Assembly (NCBI RefSeq): GCF_002944315.1
Contig: NZ_CP024311.1
Span: 4,098,446 to 4,162,445, forward strand
From: Rhizobium sp. NXC24
GTDB taxonomy: Bacteria > Pseudomonadota > Alphaproteobacteria > Rhizobiales > Rhizobiaceae
Direction of reading: 5' to 3'
Length of the DNA: 64,000 bases
Shown: positions 57,474 through 64,000 of the stretch, one piece after another
Layout of the letters: each line of letters opens with the position of its first letter
Position numbering within the stretch: the first letter of the stretch is position 1
Made by a program: the position numbers and the translations under genes
The notes under the pieces: generated by a model
Told to the model about the DNA's origin: nothing
The model's database searches: none
The model's input: the letters and a program-made list of their open reading frames with translations, nothing else

Positions 57474-59354
57474 TCAGGAAACGAGCTTCTGCTCTTCCGC
57501 CTCGACGTGCTTCCGCAGATGGGCCAACAAAAGCGATATGGCCGCCGGCGTCATCCCGTCGACACGCGACGCTTGTGCAATATTCTTCGGGCGCGCAGCC
57601 GTCAACTTCTGCTTCAGCTCGTTCGATAGACCGGACAAGACGGAAAAATCGAAGCCCATCGGAATTACGCGCTCTTCTTCGCGTCGCACCTGCACGATGT
57701 CCGAAGTCTGGCGATCCATATAGACTGCATAGGCAGCTTCGATCTCGACAGCTTCAACGACGCGGCCCTCGATCGATCGCAACTCCGGCCACAGGCCAGA
57801 CAGTGAGTCAACGGATTGACCCGGATAGGATAGAAGATCATATGCCGATCGGCGCTGACCATCCTTATTCAGATGCAGCCCGGCTTTTGCCGCTTCCGTC
57901 GGCGTGACACTCAAACTCTTCAATTGAGCCCGAGCTTGCTCGAGCTTCTCCATATAGATTTTGAACCGCTCGCCGCGATTCACATCGACGCAACCAATAG
58001 ACATCCCCAGCGGTGTCAGCCGAACATCAGCGTTATCGGCTCGCAGGGACAAACGATATTCTGCGCGAGAGGTGAACATGCGATAGGGTTCGGCCACTCC
58101 ACGAGAGGTGAGGTCGTCGATCATTACTCCAATATAGGATTCCGTGCGGCTGAGCTTCACAGCCTCTCCGCCGGAGGCTAAGCGAGCGGCGTTCAGGCCG
58201 GCAATCAAGCCCTGTGCTCCAGCTTCCTCGTAACCCGTGGTTCCATTGATTTGCCCAGCCAAAAACAGACCGGGAATCTTCATGACTTCGAGCGATGGCT
58301 TCAATTCGCGGGGATCGACATGATCATATTCGATCGCGTAGCCGCACTGCAGAATTCGGACTCGTTCCAGACCCGGAATGGTTCTGATAAATGCATCCTG
58401 TACGTCCTCGGGAAGCGAGGTCGATATGCCGTTGGGATAGACGGTCGTATCGTCGAGCCCCTCCGGCTCCAGAAAAATCTGGTGACCGTCGCGCTCGCCG
58501 AACTTAACGATCTTGTCTTCGATCGATGGACAATAACGCGGACCCACACCCTCGATCTGGCCGGAATACATCGCCGACCGCAGGAGGTTGTCCGCAATGA
58601 TCTTGTGCGTTGCCGGTGTTGTCCGCGTCACCCCGCATTCGATTTGCGGAGTCGTAATGGCATCCGTCATGAAAGAGAAGGGCACGGGCTCGTCATCAGC
58701 GCCTTGGCGGCCCACGGAATCCCAGTCAATGGTCGTGCTATCCAAGCGCGCCGGCGTCCCGGTCTTCAAACGGCCGAGCGCCAGACCATAACGATGAAGC
58801 GTGGCGGATAGGCCCATCGAGGGTTCCTCGCCAACTCGGCCGGCCGGGATCTTTCTATCACCAATATGGATCAAGCCACGGAGAAAGGTCCCGGTCGTCA
58901 GAACGACAGCACCACATCGAAGGATGCGGCCATTCTTTAGAATCACCGCGGAAACGCGGTCACTTTCTATGGCGAGATCAAAGGCATCCCCTTCGATCAC
59001 GTCCAGGTTTTCGATCGCGTCGATCTCACGCTGCATGGCGAGACGATAGAGCTTCCGGTCTGCCTGGGTGCGCGGACCGCGAACGGCCGGACCCTTCTTC
59101 CGGTTCAGCATGCGGAACTGAATACCTGCCGCATCCGCGACGCGGCCCATTAGACCATCGAGGGCGTCGATCTCGCGAACCAGGTGACCCTTGCCCAGGC
59201 CGCCGATCGCGGGATTGCACGACATCACACCAATCGTATCGCGTTTATGGGTGACGAGCCCGGTCTGCGCGCCCAGACGGGCGGCTGCGGCCGCAGCTTC
59301 ACTGCCCGCATGTCCACCACCAACAATAATCACATCATATATTTTATCGAGCAT
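57474..59354 (-). CDS. mnmG: tRNA uridine-5-carboxymethylaminomethyl modification enzyme, FAD subunit
   Basis: MnmG with MnmE installs the carboxymethylaminomethyl group at wobble U34 of several tRNAs. The 626-residue product from ATG 59354 (MLDKIYDVI) has the FAD site [12 protein letters not shown] (10-21), [16 protein letters not shown] with conserved cysteine, and [10 protein letters not shown] with the tRNA-binding region. The next part, [14 protein letters not shown] [16 protein letters not shown], is also diagnostic. Gap of 25 bases to rsmG. Confidence 0.97.
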   Translation of the reverse strand: MLDKIYDVIIVGGGHAGSEAAAAAARLGAQTGLVTHKRDTIGVMSCNPAIGGLGKGHLVREIDALDGLMGRVADAAGIQFRMLNRKKGPAVRGPRTQADRKLYRLAMQREIDAIENLDVIEGDAFDLAIESDRVSAVILKNGRILRCGAVVLTTGTFLRGLIHIGDRKIPAGRVGEEPSMGLSATLHRYGLALGRLKTGTPARLDSTTIDWDSVGRQGADDEPVPFSFMTDAITTPQIECGVTRTTPATHKIIADNLLRSAMYSGQIEGVGPRYCPSIEDKIVKFGERDGHQIFLEPEGLDDTTVYPNGISTSLPEDVQDAFIRTIPGLERVRILQCGYAIEYDHVDPRELKPSLEVMKIPGLFLAGQINGTTGYEEAGAQGLIAGLNAARLASGGEAVKLSRTESYIGVMIDDLTSRGVAEPYRMFTSRAEYRLSLRADNADVRLTPLGMSIGCVDVNRGERFKIYMEKLEQARAQLKSLSVTPTEAAKAGLHLNKDGQRRSAYDLLSYPGQSVDSLSGLWPELRSIEGRVVEAVEIEAAYAVYMDRQTSDIVQVRREEERVIPMGFDFSVLSGLSNELKQKLTAARPKNIAQASRVDGMTPAAISLLLAHLRKHVEAEEQKLVS

Positions 59355-59409
59355 CGTAAAGCCCTCGGTATTGCCGTCTGTTTGGCACACCAAAATCAGG
59401 AGTCAAGAA

Positions 59410-59425
59410 GGTTTCACGTGAAACG
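59410..59425. other. parS: parS-like site 4 (14 of 16 matches)
   Basis: GGTTTCACGTGAAACG: the inner 14 bases are identical to the consensus and only the two outer bases differ, symmetrically. It is intergenic, between mnmE and mnmG. Confidence 0.8.
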
Positions 59426-59449
59426 TTTTCCACAGCGTACCTAACGCCG

Positions 59450-59465
59450 TGTTTCACGTGAATCA
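59450..59465. other. parS: parS-like site 5 (15 of 16 matches)
   Basis: TGTTTCACGTGAATCA differs from the consensus at one position. It overlaps the stop codon of mnmE (59463-59465, reverse strand) and lies 40 bases from site 4. Confidence 0.8.
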
Positions 59466-60782
59466 TTTGCCGATACAGAATTCGGAAAAGATAACATCAA
59501 GCAAATCCTCGACATCTACCCTTCCGGTGATGCGGCCTAAACTGTGCGCAGCCTGCCGCAGGAACTCCGCGCGTATATCCAAGCCTGCAGCATTGAAGGT
59601 CACGGCCTGGTTCAGTGCCTCCAGACTTTCCGCAAACAGCGTCCGATGCCGCAAGCGGCTTGGCAAAGCCAATGAAAGTGCTGATGACCGCGTTAGCAAA
59701 TCGTTAACCAACAATTGATGCAGTTCGGCCAAGCCTGCGCCAGTCGTGGAAGAAATGCGAAGATCGTAATCTTCACCACCAATCGGATGTATGTCCGATT
59801 TAGTGCCTATTCGAAAGACTTTTCCGTCAAATCCGTCGAATTTGGTTTGCGGGGCAGACCCTATCTCAGCCAACGACAGAATAATATCCGCCTCCGACGC
59901 TGTCTTCAGCGCCCGCCGGATCCCCTCGCGTTCAATGACTTCCTCCGTGTCCCGCAAGCCGGCAGTGTCATAGAGCCTGACCGCATATCCCTCGATATTG
60001 AGATCGACATGGAGAACGTCACGCGTGGTTCCAGCAATATCCGTCACGATCGCCACCTCGCGGCGCGCCAGTGCGTTCATCAAGCTCGACTTGCCGGCGT
60101 TCGGCGCGCCGGCGATAACGACTTTTAACCCATCCCGGACAATCTCGCCCAAATCGGCCCCAGCAAGATGTGTTGACAATTCGGATTGCAGCTTTGCCAT
60201 ATCCGTCCAGACCAGATCGGATACCGAACCTGGCACATCATCCTCATCCGCAAAATCCAGCTCCGCCTCGATAAGAGCCCGAGCGCGTGTCAAACGATCC
60301 GCCCATCCCTCATAAAGCTTTGAAAGACCGCCCGCCGCGTGTTCCACAGCCAACCGGCGCTGCATTTCCGTCTCGGCTGCGATGAGATCGGCCAAGCCTT
60401 CGATTTCCACCAGATCCATCTTGCCATTTTCAAGGGCGCGACGCGAAAATTCGCCATGTTCCGCCAAGCGGCAGCCTTTAATGCCGGCGAGCTCCTTGAG
60501 AAGCGCAGCCACAACCGCTTTGCCGCCATGAACGTGAATCTCGGCACAATCCTCCCCGGTAAAGGAAGCTGGAGCGGGGAAAATAAGGACTAAGCCTCGG
60601 TCAATCACGAGACCATTTCGAGTCCGAATCGTTTTCAGCGCCGCTTGCCGCGGCTTCGGCAACGCTCCGACGAGCGCCTTGGTCGCCGCCAGAGCCTCCG
60701 AACCGCTGATGCGGACGACTCCGACGCCCGCCGGGAGACCGCCGCTGGAAAGCGCAAAGATCGTATCGCTGGAGTGCTGCAT
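59463..60782 (-). CDS. mnmE: tRNA modification GTPase MnmE (TrmE)
   Basis: Partner of MnmG. The 439-residue product from ATG 60782 ([14 protein letters not shown]) has a THF-binding N-terminal domain, a helical domain and an inserted G domain. The G domain shows APNAGKSS (G1), DIAGTTRD (G2), DTAGLRDT (G3) and GTKSD (G4). The C-terminal CIGK carries the conserved cysteine of the CxGK motif. ATG 60797 would add five residues. Confidence 0.96.
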   Translation of the reverse strand: MQHSSDTIFALSSGGLPAGVGVVRISGSEALAATKALVGALPKPRQAALKTIRTRNGLVIDRGLVLIFPAPASFTGEDCAEIHVHGGKAVVAALLKELAGIKGCRLAEHGEFSRRALENGKMDLVEIEGLADLIAAETEMQRRLAVEHAAGGLSKLYEGWADRLTRARALIEAELDFADEDDVPGSVSDLVWTDMAKLQSELSTHLAGADLGEIVRDGLKVVIAGAPNAGKSSLMNALARREVAIVTDIAGTTRDVLHVDLNIEGYAVRLYDTAGLRDTEEVIEREGIRRALKTASEADIILSLAEIGSAPQTKFDGFDGKVFRIGTKSDIHPIGGEDYDLRISSTTGAGLAELHQLLVNDLLTRSSALSLALPSRLRHRTLFAESLEALNQAVTFNAAGLDIRAEFLRQAAHSLGRITGRVDVEDLLDVIFSEFCIGK

Positions 60783-60931
60783 AGAATTGATCCGCATCCG
60801 AATCGAATTGGCCGAGATCGACTTTCAAAGCCTACGGCACATGCTTACAAACAAAATCGGGCCGCATAAAGCGACCCGATCAAATTCACAGGATACCCGG
60901 CGCTCAGATGAACGATGAATCCGGCTAAGGA

Positions 60932-62197
60932 TTACGTGTTCATTGAATCGAAGAAGTCCGGATTGTTCTTCGTCTGCTTCAGCTTGTCGATCAAGAATTC
61001 GATCGCATCCGTAGTGCCCATAGGCGCAAGGATACGGCGGAGAACAAAGATCTTCTGCAGATCCTGGCGCGGAACCAGCAAGTCTTCCTTACGGGTGCCG
61101 GACTTCAGAATATCCATCGCCGGGAAGATGCGCTTATCGGCAACCTTGCGGTCGAGGACGATTTCCGAGTTGCCGGTTCCCTTGAATTCTTCGAAGATCA
61201 CTTCGTCCATGCGGCTGCCGGTGTCGATCAGCGCCGTCGCAATGATCGTCAGCGAACCACCCTCTTCGATGTTACGGGCGGCACCAAAGAAACGCTTCGG
61301 ACGCTGCAGGGCGTTGGCGTCAACACCACCGGTCAGAACCTTACCGGATGAGGGGACGACCGTGTTATAAGCGCGGCCAAGACGGGTGATCGAATCGAGC
61401 AGGATGACGACGTCGCGACCATGTTCGACAAGGCGCTTAGCCTTTTCGATGACCATTTCGGCGACCTGTACGTGGCGAACGGCGGGTTCATCGAAGGTCG
61501 ACGAAATGACTTCGCCGCGCACGGAACGCTGCATATCCGTCACTTCTTCCGGACGTTCGTCGATCAGAAGAACGATCAGATAGCAATCCGGATGATTGGC
61601 GGTGATCGAATGCGCGATGTTCTGCAGCAGCACCGTCTTACCGGTGCGCGGCGGTGCTACGATCAGGCCGCGCTGACCCTTGCCGAGCGGCGCCACGAGA
61701 TCGATGACGCGCGGCGACAAGTCCTTCGAGGTCGGAACGTCGAGCTCCATGCGGAAGCGCTCGTTCGGATAAAGCGGCGTCAGGTTATCGAAATGCACCT
61801 TGTGACGAATCTTTTCCGGATCGTCGAAATTGATGGTGTTGACCTTGAGCAGCGCGAAATAGCGCTCGCCTTCCTTCGGTCCGCGGATCGGCCCCTCGAC
61901 CGTATCGCCCGTCTTCAGCGAGAAGCGGCGGATCTGCGATGGAGAGATATAGATATCGTCCGGACCCGGCAAATAATTGGCATTGGCGGAACGCAGGAAG
62001 CCGAACCCGTCCTGCAGGACCTCGACAACGCCTTCGCCGATAATTTCCACGTCCTGGCTGGCAAGCACCTTCAAAATGGCAAACATCAGTTCCTGTTTGC
62101 GCATCGTGCTTGCATTTTCGACCTCGAGCGATTCGGCAAAGGCCAAGAGATCGGTCGGGGATTTGTTCTTAAGTTCTTGAAGCTTCATTTCAGCCAT
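60932..62197 (-). CDS. rho: Transcription termination factor Rho
   Basis: Hexameric RNA helicase that ends transcripts. The 421 residues have the OB-fold RNA-binding domain ([22 protein letters not shown]), Walker A in [13 protein letters not shown], Walker [17 protein letters not shown], and the R-loop region [11 protein letters not shown]. The ATG at 62197 starts [14 protein letters not shown]. The upstream 200 bases hold no gene; a GC-rich hairpin lies at 62332-62353. rho next to mnmE is the normal rhizobial order. Confidence 0.98.
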   Translation of the reverse strand: MAEMKLQELKNKSPTDLLAFAESLEVENASTMRKQELMFAILKVLASQDVEIIGEGVVEVLQDGFGFLRSANANYLPGPDDIYISPSQIRRFSLKTGDTVEGPIRGPKEGERYFALLKVNTINFDDPEKIRHKVHFDNLTPLYPNERFRMELDVPTSKDLSPRVIDLVAPLGKGQRGLIVAPPRTGKTVLLQNIAHSITANHPDCYLIVLLIDERPEEVTDMQRSVRGEVISSTFDEPAVRHVQVAEMVIEKAKRLVEHGRDVVILLDSITRLGRAYNTVVPSSGKVLTGGVDANALQRPKRFFGAARNIEEGGSLTIIATALIDTGSRMDEVIFEEFKGTGNSEIVLDRKVADKRIFPAMDILKSGTRKEDLLVPRQDLQKIFVLRRILAPMGTTDAIEFLIDKLKQTKNNPDFFDSMNT

Positions 62198-62397
62198 GAA
62201 GGGATTTACTCTGTTTTAGAAGGGGAAAGGCAATGTTGGTCGTATTCAGAACCGCGATGAGGGTGTTCGCGGGCGACAGAACTGATACATGCCACGAAGA
62301 AGAGATGGCGGGAAAATAGCGATTCACTTTCGGCCCCGCAAGGGGGGCTGGCAAAATGAAGGAAATTTAAGTTTCGCGTTAAGTTCTGCGTCTTATA

Positions 62398-62952
62398 TCA
62401 CGCAAACGGCTTCACCACGACCAGAATGACGATCAGGATCATCAGCACCGTCGGCGCCTCGTTCATGAACCGCCAATAGCGAGCCGAATGCCGGTTTTCA
62501 TCGCGCGCAAAGGCGCGAACGGCGCGGCTGAAGAACATATGGACGATGGTCAGCAGCACGACAAGGCCAATCTTGGCATGCAGCCAACCGCCGTGGAAAT
62601 CGTAAACCGACCAGGCGAGATAGAGCCCGAAAATCCAGGTCAGCATCATTGCCGGCGTCATGATCACCCGCAAAAGCCGGCGCTCCATCACCTTGAAGGT
62701 TTCCGACTGCTGCGAACCGGGCTCGGCATCGGTGTGATAGATGAAAAGCCTCGGCATATAGAAGAGCCCGGCCATCCACGAGATCACCGCGATGATATGA
62801 AAGGCCTTGATCCAGAGATAGAGATTGTCCGGATGCCAGGCAAACAGGCCGATCGCCAATGCCGCGAACAGCAGGATCATGAAATAGGCGCGCCGGCTGG
62901 CGTATGCGCCGGCGCGAGGATCTATCTGCTTTTCTCCCGATTGCTCGTTCAT
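62398..62952 (-). CDS. hemJ: Protoporphyrinogen oxidase HemJ
   Basis: HemJ oxidises protoporphyrinogen IX in the membrane, the penultimate step of heme synthesis in most alphaproteobacteria. The 184-residue product has five hydrophobic segments. IKAFHIIAVISWMAGLFYMPR is the diagnostic first part with the conserved histidine, and FKVMERRLLRVIMTPAMMLT follows. From ATG 62952 it reads MNEQSGEKQID. It starts four bases after the hemE stop, giving a hemE-hemJ heme operon. Confidence 0.92.
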   Translation of the reverse strand: MNEQSGEKQIDPRAGAYASRRAYFMILLFAALAIGLFAWHPDNLYLWIKAFHIIAVISWMAGLFYMPRLFIYHTDAEPGSQQSETFKVMERRLLRVIMTPAMMLTWIFGLYLAWSVYDFHGGWLHAKIGLVVLLTIVHMFFSRAVRAFARDENRHSARYWRFMNEAPTVLMILIVILVVVKPFA

Positions 62953-62956
62953 CTCG

Positions 62957-64000
62957 TCAGCCCTTCCATCCACGCACGCGCTCGACCAAGGCGGCGACAT
63001 CGGATGGATCGGCCTGCGGCGTGATGCCGTGGCCAAGATTGAAGATCAGCGGACCATGGCCGAGATGCTGCAGAATATCGTCAATCCCATCGCTAAGAGC
63101 CTTACCGCCGGCAACGACACGCATCGGATCGAGATTGCCCTGCACCGGTCCTTCCTGTTGCAGCTCCCTCGCAAAGCTTAGCGGCACCGACCAGTCGAGA
63201 CCGATCGCATCGGCTCCTGTCTTCTGCCGGTAGGTTTTCAGCAGATAGCCCGCGCCCTTGGCAAAGGCGATGATCCGCGCCTGCGGCCGCCGTGCCTTGA
63301 CCGAAGCGATCATTCTGGCAACCGGCTTGATGGCAAAAGCCTCGAACTCCGTTTCACCGAGCACGCCCGCCCAGGAATCAAAGATCTGCACCGCATCCGC
63401 GCCAGCATCGATCTGCGCCACCAGGTAGTCAGCGGAAATATCGGCAAGCAGCATCAACAGATGCTCGAATGCCTTTGGATGCCGGTAGGCGAAAAGCCGG
63501 GCAGGGGCCTGATCCGGTGTGCCATGGCCGGCGATCATGTAGGTCGCGACCGTCCAGGGCGCACCGCAGAACCCGAGCAGCGTCGTCTCCTCGGGCAGTT
63601 CGCTCCGCAGCCGCCGTACCGTCTCCATCACCGGAGCCAGATGATCAATGACGCCGTCGGTCTTCAACGCCGCAATACCGGCTTCGTCGATCGGATCCAT
63701 CTCGGGACCATGCCCCTCGGTAAAACGCACATTGCGTTTCAGCGCATCAGGGATCACCAAGATATCGGAGAACAGGATTGCAGCGTCAAAGCCATACCGC
63801 CGGATCGGCTGCAACGTCACTTCGACCGCATGTTCAGGGGTATAACAGAGCTCGAGAAAGCTCCCGGCCTTTGCCCTTGTCTCCCGATACTCCGGAAGAT
63901 AGCGGCCAGCTTGGCGCATCAGCCAGAGAGGGGGAGGGGTCAGCGTTTCACCACTGAGCACTCTCATGATCTTCCGGCGTTCATCGCTCAAAGACGTCAT
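62957..64000 (-). CDS. hemE: Uroporphyrinogen decarboxylase
   Basis: Decarboxylates uroporphyrinogen III to coproporphyrinogen III. The 347 residues contain the signature [18 protein letters not shown] near residue 30, [15 protein letters not shown] with the catalytic aspartate, and [13 protein letters not shown]. The ATG lies on the last three bases of the window, so the gene is complete if this is the start, which agrees with family length. The known alphaproteobacterial oriC position is directly upstream of hemE, beyond the edge. Confidence 0.96.
   Translation of the reverse strand: MTSLSDERRKIMRVLSGETLTPPPLWLMRQAGRYLPEYRETRAKAGSFLELCYTPEHAVEVTLQPIRRYGFDAAILFSDILVIPDALKRNVRFTEGHGPEMDPIDEAGIAALKTDGVIDHLAPVMETVRRLRSELPEETTLLGFCGAPWTVATYMIAGHGTPDQAPARLFAYRHPKAFEHLLMLLADISADYLVAQIDAGADAVQIFDSWAGVLGETEFEAFAIKPVARMIASVKARRPQARIIAFAKGAGYLLKTYRQKTGADAIGLDWSVPLSFARELQQEGPVQGNLDPMRVVAGGKALSDGIDDILQHLGHGPLIFNLGHGITPQADPSDVAALVERVRGWKG

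Noticed and set aside
59426..59434. DnaA-box-like TTTTCCACA between mnmE and mnmG
   Set aside because: Single site with one mismatch and no cluster, so not evidence for an origin here.
62367..62382. CtrA-like TTAA repeats upstream of rho
   Set aside because: The two TTAA words are 8 bases apart instead of the required 7.
1..64000. CRISPR arrays, tRNA or rRNA genes, prophage or transposase genes
   Set aside because: None seen on either strand by eye; a tRNAscan or CRISPR search would settle this.

Overview
The window reads as a chromosomal segment of an alphaproteobacterium of the family Rhizobiaceae, most likely Rhizobium or a close relative. The grounds are GC-rich codon use, the gene orders obgE-proB-proA-nadD and rho-mnmE-mnmG-rsmG-parA-parB, an ImuA-ImuB-DnaE2 mutagenesis cassette behind an alphaproteobacterial LexA box (GTTC-N7-GTTC), a small RNA with the anti-Shine-Dalgarno loops of the alpha-r14 (cuckoo) family, and rhizobial palindromic intergenic repeats. 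I could not run a database search, so the genus is an inference. I saw no tRNA, rRNA, CRISPR array, prophage or transposase.

Layout. 1-3384: 3' end of obgE, then proB, proA, nadD (proline and NAD synthesis), overlapping or nearly so. 3431-3560: convergent small RNA. 3961-7017: molybdate uptake (modA, modB, modC) facing a short ModE-type regulator, lying between nadD and rsfS. 7274-13284: rsfS, rlmH, a degenerate LytM/EnvC-like activator, ctpA, a divergent polysaccharide deacetylase and rppH, all forward (ribosome maturation, cell wall remodelling, mRNA decay). 13330-14092: bfd-bfr iron storage pair, reverse. 14235-20063: imuA-imuB-dnaE2, reverse. 20227-31972: a mixed block with a zinc metallopeptidase, a CoA-ester lyase, leuD, a sugar isomerase-like protein, leuB, two PAP2 phosphatases, an ArsR-type regulator with a short-chain dehydrogenase, dps, asd and a lytic transglycosylase. 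32048-33633: carbonic anhydrase and pyridoxal kinase, reverse. 33929-40157: very large NAD-glutamate dehydrogenase and an Atg22-like MFS transporter. 40342-46220: purH, a heparinase-like protein, an RsmB-type methyltransferase and htpX, reverse. 46329-50689: an SDHAF4-like assembly factor, an AT-rich orphan gene, acs, trcR and a YggS-type PLP protein. 50891-55084: leuS-lptE-holA. 55100-64000: parB, parA, rsmG, mnmG, mnmE, rho, hemJ and hemE, all reverse.

The most coherent system is origin-proximal chromosome segregation. Besides parA and parB the window has five matches to the parS palindrome TGTTTCACGTGAAACA: a perfect one inside the rsmG coding sequence (57413), two at the mnmE/mnmG junction (59410 and 59450) and two far to the left (25441 and 30979). 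Since hemE ends the window with its start codon at the last base, and alphaproteobacterial origins are known to lie upstream of hemE, oriC probably lies just beyond the right edge.

Other items for a second look are the triple anti-SD small RNA, the mod cluster with paired GTTACG/CGTAAC palindromes and a ModE-like operator, the LexA box before imuA, an ArsR-type operator placed between -35 and -10 of the dehydrogenase gene, a promoter that rules out the most upstream rsfS start, and a dispersed repeat that supplies the C-terminus of the CoA-ester lyase. I found no convincing wholly new multi-gene system; most of the window is conserved core genome.
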